Assembly (NCBI GenBank): GCA_021159805.1
Contig: JAGHDT010000426.1
Location: forward strand, 1-8,881
DNA length: 8,881 nt
Origin: Anaerolineae bacterium
GTDB taxonomy: Bacteria; Chloroflexota; Anaerolineae; B4-G1; SLSP01
Direction: 5' to 3'
The stretch's first letter is position 1, and each line of letters begins with the position of its first letter. Made by a program: the position numbers and the translations under genes. The notes beneath the pieces are model-generated. The model saw nothing but the letters and a program-made list of their open reading frames with translations, did no database searches and was not told the DNA's origin. Positions 1 through 6,530 of the stretch are shown here, piece after piece.

Positions 1-31
1 CTTCCGTAACCTGGGCTGGGGCTCTCATAAT

Positions 32-60
32 CTATCCTTTCACTTTGTGCTACAGGATAG
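32..60. terminator. weak inverted repeat, possible terminator of an upstream gene
   Basis: CTATCCT (32-38) and AGGATAG (54-60) are perfect 7-bp complements around a 15-nt loop, followed by a T-rich stretch to about position 77. It could end a transcript entering from upstream of the window. The stem is short and not GC-rich, so it may be chance. Nothing else gene-like is visible in the first 90 bases. Confidence 0.2.
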
Positions 61-93
61 CCTATTTCTCTCATTTTCTAAAACGTGTGCTCC

Positions 94-122
94 TGGACTC
101 CCCCTCCCACCTGTTGTATAAT
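94..122 (+). promoter_or_regulatory. sigma70-type promoter of the 64-aa gene
   Basis: TGGACT (94-99, four of six to TTGACA), a 17-nt spacer and a perfect TATAAT (117-122) form a near-consensus housekeeping promoter. The expected start is near 129, giving a leader of about 28 nt that contains the AGGAGG site at 142-147. Spacing and position directly before a gene with a good ribosome binding site make this one of the firmest promoters in the window. Confidence 0.7.
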
Positions 123-137
123 AGAACAAACGATCTA
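99..137 (+). repeat. promoter-containing 39-bp repeat, copy A
   Basis: Bases 99-137 match 541-579 at 33 of 39 positions without gaps, at an offset of 442. The block runs from a C-rich segment through the -10 box to a GATCTA motif just past the likely transcription start. Copy A carries the better -10 (TATAAT). Confidence 0.65.
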
Positions 138-156
138 CTCTAGGAGGCTTCAGCCC

Positions 157-351
157 ATGGACAAACTGGAACTGACTTTCCAAGTCGAGAAGGACACCAA
201 GAACACCCGCCGCTACCAGGAAGAGGCCGGTGATGGCCCGCCGATCATCGGCACGCTGTACGTTCAACAGTGGGCGCTGCGCAAGCTCACCGGCGGCGAC
301 CTGCCTGAGCGCCTGACGGTGACCGTGACGGTCGACAAGCATGATGCGTGA
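157..351 (+). CDS. conserved hypothetical 64-aa protein
   Basis: A 64-residue acidic/basic mixed protein with no signal peptide or membrane segment, so probably cytoplasmic. The order is a beta-type N-terminus (KLELTFQVEKDTKNT), a charged RYQEE turn, then IGTLYVQQWAL and a C-terminal LTVTVTVDK strand. This resembles small uncharacterised proteins from several GC-rich bacterial phyla that share the pattern 'E-K-x-T-K-N-T-x-R-Y ... IGTLYV ... LTVTV'. I recall the pattern from general knowledge and cannot assign a function. The start is ATG 157: AGGAGG (142-147) sits 9 nt upstream and a consensus promoter lies just before that. An upstream in-frame ATG at 85 would place the promoter inside the gene and is rejected. 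The strong signals suggest steady, high expression. It is monocistronic as far as visible. Confidence 0.85.
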   Translation: MDKLELTFQVEKDTKNTRRYQEEAGDGPPIIGTLYVQQWALRKLTGGDLPERLTVTVTVDKHDA

Positions 352-364
352 AACGTGACGCGTC
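343..364 (+). terminator. weak stem-loop overlapping the stop of the 64-aa gene
   Basis: GATGCGT (343-349) can pair with ACGCGTC (358-364), including one G-U pair, around an 8-nt loop. It overlaps the TGA stop at 349-351. There is no U-tract, so termination here is only a possibility. Confidence 0.2.
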
Positions 365-535
365 CCACAAGGTAAGGTGACCCGCACACGCCGGACTGCG
401 AAAGGGGCAGAACAAGTGAGAGTTCCATCTTGACAGACCAAGGTTACCGGACCTTGATGAACTTCAGCAGTGACGGTGAAGGATGCCGAGTAGCGCGCGA
501 GCCAGTTGATTGCGCACATTGCCCGGCCGCCACAC
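352..535. other. gene-less spacer with a small palindrome
   Basis: No convincing coding sequence is visible between the 64-aa gene and repeat copy B. A perfect TTGACA lies at 430-435, but the base run 17 nt further on (CTTGAT) is a poor -10. Between them CAAGGT and ACCTTG (439-444 and 451-456) form a 6-bp inverted repeat with a 6-nt spacer, which could be an operator or chance. An open frame begins at the TTG at 430 but has no ribosome binding site and runs through copy B, so I do not call it. Confidence 0.4.
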
Positions 536-564
536 TTGAATCCCCCTCCCGCCTCTTGGTTAAT
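536..564 (+). promoter_or_regulatory. degenerate promoter within repeat copy B
   Basis: TTGAAT (536-541), 17 nt, then GTTAAT (559-564). Each hexamer matches consensus at four of six positions, with ideal spacing and in the same frame as the promoter of copy A. The -35 keeps TTGA while the -10 has decayed relative to copy A. If active, transcription would start near 571 and give a leader of about 150 nt before the AGGAGG at 712. Confidence 0.35.
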
Positions 565-579
565 AGAACAGAAGATCTA
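541..579 (+). repeat. promoter-containing 39-bp repeat, copy B
   Basis: Second copy of the block at 99-137, same orientation, 33 of 39 identical. Differences cluster in the spacer and -10 region and just before the shared GATCTA. Unlike copy A it is not followed directly by a ribosome binding site. Confidence 0.65.
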
Positions 580-599
580 TTTCAGAAACAGCCCTCTGC

Positions 600-640
600 C
601 AGCTCAAAGTCTTTCACCTAATCACCTAAGCTTTGAGCTG
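600..640 (+). promoter_or_regulatory. 10-bp stem-loop with tandem octamer in the loop
   Basis: CAGCTCAAAG (600-609) and CTTTGAGCTG (631-640) are perfect complements around a 21-nt loop. The loop holds two adjacent copies of TCACCTAA (614-621, 622-629). It lies in the presumed leader between repeat copy B and the AGGAGG at 712, so it may be a leader regulatory structure or an attenuator. No U-tract follows at once, although a TTTT occurs 13 nt later. Confidence 0.45.
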
Positions 641-670
641 TTCTGCGCACTCTGTTTTCATTCATGCGAG

Positions 671-689
671 GTGTGCGCGCGCACGCGCG
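671..689. repeat. alternating purine-pyrimidine tract (GC/GT rich)
   Basis: Nineteen consecutive bases alternate purine and pyrimidine without a break. The tract includes the perfect 12-bp palindrome GTGCGCGCGCAC (673-684). Such tracts are known to favour left-handed Z-DNA under negative supercoiling. It sits about 22 bp before the AGGAGG of the small ORF at 724. Confidence 0.5.
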
Positions 690-723
690 ATGGCGAACAT
701 GACGTCTTTCCAGGAGGCTCTCC

Positions 724-891
724 ATGTGGCCAGACCCAAACGCGTCACCGGTAAGCAACTCGCTGCCCGCCGCCAGCGCAGCCGTGGCCCCGACACGCCA
801 CATTGACGTCACCGCCGGGAAAAATCCCCAGGAACAAGGCTGCGAGGGGGTATCTTGCGAAACAAACCCATTTTGCAGACCCCCTCTCTAG
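724..891 (+). CDS. possible 55-aa small protein of unknown function
   Basis: ATG 724 is preceded by AGGAGG at 712-717 with a 6-nt gap, an excellent ribosome binding site. The frame runs 55 codons to TAG 889-891. The product begins MWPDPNASPVSNSLPAASAA, is rich in Ala, Pro and Ser at the start, and has three Cys in the last third. It has no clear signal peptide or membrane helix and I do not recognise the family. The first 33 or so codons use GC-rich third positions like neighbouring genes, while the rest does not. The last 15 codons lie inside a hairpin element (844-927). So this may be a real small gene, or the 5' end of a gene cut off by a palindromic element. An upstream promoter-like repeat (536-564) supports transcription but is weak. 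Confidence 0.35.
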   Translation: MWPDPNASPVSNSLPAASAAVAPTRHIDVTAGKNPQEQGCEGVSCETNPFCRPPL

Positions 892-927
892 CTCTCCCCC
901 CAAGACGATGCCCGTGAGGGGGGAGAG
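844..927. repeat. pair of GC-rich hairpins, REP-like element
   Basis: Hairpin 1: GAGGGGGT (844-851) pairs with ACCCCCTC (879-886), with an inner stem of 856-862 against 871-877. Hairpin 2: CTCTCCCCCC (892-901) pairs perfectly with GGGGGGAGAG (918-927) over a 16-nt loop. Two neighbouring imperfect or perfect palindromes with G/C-run arms resemble dispersed palindromic repeats of the REP type. Hairpin 2 starts directly after the TAG of the small ORF, so it could also act as a transcript end, although no U-tract follows. Only one copy is in this window. Confidence 0.5.
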
Positions 928-1027
928 GACCAGATCACCGCCGCCACTCTGCTTTTCCCCCCGCAGCCCAGCAAAGCCGATGGCATCACTAGCGCGGATA
1001 CATAGTGGACTCCAGGCCCTGACCGAA

Positions 1028-1063
1028 GACTCTCGACTTTTGACTTCTTGACTTTCGACTTCC
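1028..1063. repeat. degenerate 7-8 bp tandem repeat (GACTTTC type)
   Basis: Five consecutive units: GACTCTC, GACTTTT, GACTTCTT, GACTTTC and GACTTCC. The array ends 9 bp before the -35 of the WD40 gene promoter. The preceding stretch 928-1027 shows no gene or clear signal beyond a 5-bp inverted repeat (CACTA 987-991, TAGTG 1003-1007). Confidence 0.7.
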
Positions 1064-1072
1064 CGCCCCCGT

Positions 1073-1100
1073 TTGGCAACCACCCCCACGGGCCTATAAT
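1073..1100 (+). promoter_or_regulatory. sigma70-type promoter of the WD40 gene, leaderless
   Basis: TTGGCA (1073-1078, five of six to consensus), a 16-nt spacer and a perfect TATAAT (1095-1100). Transcription is expected around 1105-1108, only a few bases before ATG 1111. No Shine-Dalgarno sequence is present or would fit, so the transcript should be leaderless or nearly so. Confidence 0.6.
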
Positions 1101-1110
1101 CCCAGCACCC

Positions 1111-2391
1111 ATGAATCCTATGAACGACGTCCCGCGTCAGAGCCTCAAGAGGATCGTGCAACAGTATGGCGCGGAGGTCACCGACGATCCCCGACGCTGT
1201 GAAGCGCTGCTCCGTGACTTCTGCGGCGAGTACCGCCGCGAGATCTTCGTCCTCATCAGTGCGCTGGAGGAAGGTGTCGCCGAAGATCTGCAGGTGATGA
1301 CCGCGCAGTTGCCCTACAGCGTCGTCCTCCCTCGCCTGGCGCAGGAGCTCCACGAGACGACGGCACTCTCGGCAGACGCCGCGCGCTGGGGCGTGGACGT
1401 GTGGGCAGAAGCATTGGGCCTGGCAGCGGGGGACGCGCCGACACTTCCGGTGACCCAGGTCTCAGCCGGCAGCCCGGGGGATAGACCCGGGTTCCGTCTG
1501 GTGCACAAACTCGCGGCGCACACCGGAGAGGTTGCCGACCTGGCCTTTAGTCCGGATGGGCGCCAACTGGTCTCCGTGGGGATGGATACGGCGGCCCACA
1601 TTTGGGATGTCGCGACCGGCACCGGGGTCGCCTCGCTGAGACAACAGACGGGCATCCTGACCGGCGTCGCATGGCATCCTGACGGGCTGAGCTTGGCATT
1701 GGGCAGCGGGGATTGGGGCGTCTATCTCTGGCGCTGGGCCGACCCCGGCAGCGAGACCCCGCGGCTGCGCGGGCACAAGGGCGGGGTCACCCGCGTCGTC
1801 TTCCTGCCCGGCGGCGGGACGCTGGCTTCGGCGGGGCGCGATGCGGTCATTCACCCGTGGGATATTGAGACCGGCGAGATCCAGGCCACGCTCCGTGGCC
1901 ATACGGACGCGATCTTGGACCTGGCGCTCAGTACCGACGGCCGCACGCTGGCCTCCGCCGGCGGTTGGGACCGGACCGTGCGCGTCTGGGATCTGCCCCA
2001 GGCGCAGGAATTGTGGGTTCTGACGGGGCACACGGCCCAGGTCACCGCCGTTAGCTTCGGCACGCAGCCCGCCACACTGGCCTCGGGCAGCTGGGATGAA
2101 TCCGTGCGGCTCTGGGACCTAAAGCGGGGACAGGAGCGCACCAGACTGCACCAGGACGAGGAGACCGTGCACATGATCAGCACCATAGCGCTCTCCCCCG
2201 CGGGCAGCCTTCTCGCTGCAGGGGATTGGCAGGGGAGCATCGGTATCTGGCACGTGCAGCGCAAGCAGCTGCTCGGCAGACTGGCAGAGCACACCGGACG
2301 CATCCGGCGCGTGGCGTTCAGCCCGCAGGGCGACTGGCTGGCATCTGCCGATGACACGGGCACCCTGTGCCTCTGGCGCGCACGTGGATGA
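1111..2391 (+). CDS. WD40 repeat protein with helical N-terminal domain
   Basis: A 426-residue protein without signal peptide or membrane helix, probably a cytoplasmic scaffold or sensor. Residues about 7-105 form a helical domain with the pattern QQYG-x7-R-x-CEALLRDFCGEYRREIFVLISALEEGV. I have seen this style of domain fused to propellers or enzymatic modules in multi-domain bacteria, but cannot name it. After a Gly/Pro linker, residues about 130-426 hold seven WD40 repeats with GH (or AH/EH) starts and WD-type ends: IWD, LWR, PWD, VWD, LWD, IWH, LWR. That is the right number for one closed beta-propeller, and it ends exactly at the C-terminus. WD40 propellers bind proteins and have no catalytic role by themselves. 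ATG 1111 is chosen because the promoter -10 ends at 1100, which excludes the TTG at 1048. ATG 1120 is an alternative. It stands alone, with 247 bp to the next gene. Confidence 0.9.
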   Translation: MNPMNDVPRQSLKRIVQQYGAEVTDDPRRCEALLRDFCGEYRREIFVLISALEEGVAEDLQVMTAQLPYSVVLPRLAQELHETTALSADAARWGVDVWAEALGLAAGDAPTLPVTQVSAGSPGDRPGFRLVHKLAAHTGEVADLAFSPDGRQLVSVGMDTAAHIWDVATGTGVASLRQQTGILTGVAWHPDGLSLALGSGDWGVYLWRWADPGSETPRLRGHKGGVTRVVFLPGGGTLASAGRDAVIHPWDIETGEIQATLRGHTDAILDLALSTDGRTLASAGGWDRTVRVWDLPQAQELWVLTGHTAQVTAVSFGTQPATLASGSWDESVRLWDLKRGQERTRLHQDEETVHMISTIALSPAGSLLAAGDWQGSIGIWHVQRKQLLGRLAEHTGRIRRVAFSPQGDWLASADDTGTLCLWRARG

Positions 2392-2404
2392 ATCCCAGGG
2401 CTCG

Positions 2405-2534
2405 CGTCAGCTGCGCTGACGTTGACTGTGCTCCATCAATGGGGCTTCAGACGGCTCTTTCCCGTCTGGCAACCCGATTCATCGGGTGCTGTTGCCTAGC
2501 ACGTGGACTTCATCCATGTGCTTCGCACGCGTGC
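2405..2534 (+). terminator. cluster of palindromes after the WD40 gene
   Basis: Several stems follow the TGA at 2389-2391. They are CGTCAGC/GCTGACG (2405-2411, 2415-2421), CAGACGG/CCGTCTG (2448-2454, 2462-2468), ACCCGA/TCGGGT (2472-2477, 2482-2487) enclosed by GGCAAC/GTTGCC (2468-2473, 2491-2496), and the palindrome GCACGCGTGC (2525-2534). The first or second may end the WD40 transcript. None has a U-tract, so Rho-type or structured termination, or a leader role for the next operon, are also possible. No coding region is seen from 2392 to 2638. Confidence 0.35.
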
Positions 2535-2574
2535 GGCATCGGCAACCGAGATTCGACCGCGCACCGGCAATAAG

Positions 2575-2605
2575 TTGAAACCTAGCTCAGTCTGCTGCGT
2601 ATTAT
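2575..2605 (+). promoter_or_regulatory. candidate promoter of the binding-protein operon
   Basis: TTGAAA (2575-2580) and TATTAT (2600-2605) each match consensus at five of six, but the 19-nt spacer is long. An alternative -10 is TATAAA at 2609-2614, lying inside the short inverted repeat CAGT-ATAA-ACTG (2606-2617), which could be an operator. The local AT-richness against a GC-rich background and its place 34-64 bp before the first operon ATG support a promoter somewhere here. Confidence 0.45.
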
Positions 2606-2638
2606 CAGTATAAACTGTGGATCAAACCGGGGAAAACT

Positions 2639-3919
<1,281 letters not shown>

Positions 3920-3920
3920 T

Positions 3921-5681
3921 ATGGCTAACAGAACGAATATACCGCTAGATCTGCCGCCGGACCCGCAAAAAACACGCCGCCAGGTGCGGCTGGCGTGGGG
4001 TCTCGTGGTCATAGGAGTCGCCTGTGCGCTGCTCGGCGGCGCGATCTACGGCGGGAGCCTGATCCTGAGTTGGATGGATAGCCGAATGACCACAGATACG
4101 CCGGAGAGTGCCGGCGTGGTCGACACGGGCGAACTGGTGATCGCGGTCTCCCCCGCCATGAAACCGACGTTCGATCGGTTGGTCGAAACATTCAATGCGG
4201 GAGCTACAGAGCCCAACCTGCCGGTCCTGACCGTGGAGCTGACCCCGGAGAAGATGGTGGCGCAGAGCGTGGAGCCTGCGCCCGGTTTCCAGGCGCTGGC
4301 CCCGGACAGCAGCCTGTGGCTCCATCAACTGGAGCAGCAGTGGGCGGCGCAGGTGAGCGATGAGTCGGAGAGCTCCGTCATCCCATTGACGCAGCGCCGC
4401 ACCAACACGCCGGTGCGCTATGCCGTCAGCCCGGTCGTGATTGTCGCCTGGGAGAGCGTCGCCCGGGAGCTAAGCTGGCCCTACGAAACTGTGGGCTGGC
4501 AGCACGTGCTACGCAAGGCCACCGAGGACCCTGGCTTCAAATGGAACCATCCCAGCACCAACAACGCCAGTGGGCTCCTCGCCACCTTGGCGGAGTTCTA
4601 CGCCGGGGCCGGCCTGACCCGCGGGCTCACCGAGGAAGCTGCCACAGACCCTGTCACACTGGAATACGTCCGCGCAGTTGAGTCGACGGTGCGCTTCTAC
4701 GGCGAGGGTGAGGCCGTGATTCTGGAGCGGCTCAAGGCTGAGGGCCGCGACTTCCTGGATGCCTTCGTCGCGCAGGAGCAGACGGTCATCGCCTGGAACC
4801 AGGGCCAACCGGCAGAACGTCTGGTCGCCATCTACCCCGCCGAGGGCACGCTGTGGGCCGACCATCCGCTGGCTTTGTTAGAGCTGGACACGCTCAGCGA
4901 GGCACAGCGCCAGACCTATCAGGCCTTCGCCGCTTTCCTGACGGGGGACGAAGCCCAGCGGACACTGTTGTCCGTGGGCTATCGCCCGGCCGATCTGGCA
5001 CTCTCGCTGGACGGCCCTGGAAGCCCCTTCAAGGAGAACGATGCCGTCGATTGGCGGCAGCCGCAGACGACGCTGCAGATGCCCAGCCCGCGGGTTGTGG
5101 CGGTGGTGCAGAATGTCTGGTGGTACACCAAGCGGCCGACCAACGTCTTCCTCGTCGTGGATACCAGCGGCAGCATGGAGGACGGCGATAAGATGGAGAC
5201 CACGCAGCAAGCGCTGCTGGCCTTCCTGGACAATATCCGCGGCGACCGCGACCAGGTGGGGTTGATCGAGTTCGCCACCGAGATCAAACGCCTGGAGCCT
5301 CTCCAGCCGCTCACCGACGAGGGTCGGAATCACTTGGAAGGCATCATCCGTCGTTTGGAGCCGCAGGGCAATACTGCGATGCTCGACGCGGTCTGGGAGG
5401 CGCACCAGCAGATCGTGCAGGGAGGGGATCGTGAGGCCATCAATGCCATCATCGTGATGTCCGATGGTCTGGAGAACGCCAGTGCCCACACGAACCACGA
5501 GCTGCGCACGCTCTTCGAGGATGACGAGGCGCAACGTATAGTGGTTTTCACCATTGCATTTGGCGCGGATGCTGACGTCAAGCTGCTCCGGGAGGTCGCA
5601 CAGATCGGCGGCGGGCAGTTCCGGCACGCCGATGAGACGGACATCGAGGAACTGTACCGGACCATCTCAACGTACTTCTAG
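3921..5681 (+). CDS. membrane-anchored solute-binding plus VWA domain protein
   Basis: A 586-residue protein. A membrane helix lies at about 23-51, preceded by basic residues (KTRRQVR), which suggests cytoplasmic N-terminus and outward bulk. Residues about 70-375 are a type II solute-binding fold ending in the motif FAAFLTGDEAQRTLLSVGYRP. A linker (SPFKENDAVDWRQPQTTLQMPSP) leads to a VWA domain from about 408 to the end. Its metal-ion-dependent adhesion site is complete: D414-T-S-G-S418, T485 in GNTAMLD, and D515 in MSDG. The VWA should therefore bind Mg2+ and a protein partner. This combined SBP-VWA architecture is known as an uncharacterised family in Gram-positive-related and Chloroflexota genomes. 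ATG 3921 follows the previous TGA by a single base, so translation is probably coupled. Ligand and partner are unknown. Confidence 0.9.
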   Translation: MANRTNIPLDLPPDPQKTRRQVRLAWGLVVIGVACALLGGAIYGGSLILSWMDSRMTTDTPESAGVVDTGELVIAVSPAMKPTFDRLVETFNAGATEPNLPVLTVELTPEKMVAQSVEPAPGFQALAPDSSLWLHQLEQQWAAQVSDESESSVIPLTQRRTNTPVRYAVSPVVIVAWESVARELSWPYETVGWQHVLRKATEDPGFKWNHPSTNNASGLLATLAEFYAGAGLTRGLTEEAATDPVTLEYVRAVESTVRFYGEGEAVILERLKAEGRDFLDAFVAQEQTVIAWNQGQPAERLVAIYPAEGTLWADHPLALLELDTLSEAQRQTYQAFAAFLTGDEAQRTLLSVGYRPADLALSLDGPGSPFKENDAVDWRQPQTTLQMPSPRVVAVVQNVWWYTKRPTNVFLVVDTSGSMEDGDKMETTQQALLAFLDNIRGDRDQVGLIEFATEIKRLEPLQPLTDEGRNHLEGIIRRLEPQGNTAMLDAVWEAHQQIVQGGDREAINAIIVMSDGLENASAHTNHELRTLFEDDEAQRIVVFTIAFGADADVKLLREVAQIGGGQFRHADETDIEELYRTISTYF

Positions 5682-5700
5682 CCGGACAAGAGAACTCACT

Positions 5701-6525
5701 ATGGCCAACCTGAGAGCCGAGCAACAACGCAAAGCCACCGGCGCCTTTCTGCAATACGCGCTCTTGCGCATTGAGAGCGCGCTGGTGATCGCCGGCACCA
5801 TCCTGGCAGCGGTCTTCCTGCCCGAGTTGCTGCCCGAAGTGCCCTGGTGGGGCTGGCTGCTTATCGGCGGCATCGGCTGGGGCGCCATCGTCGTCTCCAG
5901 CATAACGGATCCCGACACGTCGGCGAAGGTGCTGTGGCAACTGCTGCGTGACCGTCTCCAGGTGGGCGCGATCAAGGACAGGACACTGCGCGACCGGGCC
6001 GAGGCGATGGTGGCCTATGTCCGCCCCGTGGAGTCCGATCTCTACAAACTGAAAGGCTCGACCATCCAGCCGATCCTGGAGGACGCCGCGGAACAGCTCT
6101 ACGGCTGGATCGAACAGGGCACGCTGTTTGCGCGGTATGCGGACACGTTCCAACGCGACCACCGGCTGGAGAAACGCCGCCAGGAGCTGCCCAGCAAGAT
6201 CGAGACGCTGGCAGCTCGGCTCAAGTACGAGAAGAACCCGGATATCATTCAGCGGCTCAACGCCGAAGTCGAGGCCCTGGGCAGAGATTGGCAGAGCCTC
6301 CAACTGCTCGAAGCGCAGATGCAACAGGCAGAGTCCCAACTGGGCCAGACACTCACAGCACTAGCACGCGCGACCGGTGAGATGCACGTGATCAGCACAG
6401 AGGAGAGCATCGGTCAGGATCAGGTCGCCCATCTGCAGCAGGAGATCCAGCGTCATCAGGGTCAGATGACGGATCTCGCGAGCCAGATAGAGCAGCTCTA
6501 CACAGACGCGCTAGACAAAGGATAG
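5701..6525 (+). CDS. two-TM protein with long helical/coiled-coil tail, unknown
   Basis: A 274-residue protein of no family I recognise. Two hydrophobic segments (about 26-42 and 49-68) make a hairpin through the membrane, separated by PELLPEVPWWG. The remainder is charged and helical. Residues 72-145 are a mixed helical region (KVLWQLLRDRLQ, then RPVESDLYKL). From about 155 to 272 the Leu/Glu/Gln/Arg pattern suggests a coiled coil broken near 225-238. Both termini probably lie on the same side, likely the cytoplasm, so the tail may link the extracellular binding proteins to the cell interior or oligomerise. The start is ATG 5701, 19 nt after the VWA gene, with only a weak purine-rich site (5688-5694). 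In-frame codons upstream overlap the VWA gene and are ignored. The overall shape recalls XpaC-type proteins, but I see no specific match. Confidence 0.8.
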   Translation: MANLRAEQQRKATGAFLQYALLRIESALVIAGTILAAVFLPELLPEVPWWGWLLIGGIGWGAIVVSSITDPDTSAKVLWQLLRDRLQVGAIKDRTLRDRAEAMVAYVRPVESDLYKLKGSTIQPILEDAAEQLYGWIEQGTLFARYADTFQRDHRLEKRRQELPSKIETLAARLKYEKNPDIIQRLNAEVEALGRDWQSLQLLEAQMQQAESQLGQTLTALARATGEMHVISTEESIGQDQVAHLQQEIQRHQGQMTDLASQIEQLYTDALDKG

Positions 6526-6530
6526 AGACT

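Noticed and set aside
40..519. 159-codon minus-strand open frame over the 64-aa gene
   Set aside because: The plus strand has a consensus promoter, AGGAGG site and conserved-looking product here; the antisense frame has none.
430..621. 63-codon frame starting at TTG 430
   Set aside because: No ribosome binding site, the TTG is part of a TTGACA hexamer, and the frame runs through the duplicated promoter segment and into the stem-loop.
1089..1108. Resemblance of the promoter region to a piece of human Alu (CCTRTAATCCCAGCAC)
   Set aside because: Only about 16 bases agree and neither flank continues the Alu consensus; the rest is bacterial coding sequence, so contamination is not supported.
1462..2031. 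189-codon minus-strand open frame within the WD40 gene
   Set aside because: Shadow of seven regular WD40 repeats; low-complexity Arg/Gly/Pro-rich product.
4878..5627. 249-codon minus-strand open frame inside the VWA gene
   Set aside because: It overlaps a domain with an intact MIDAS on the plus strand and has no recognisable motif or start signals of its own.
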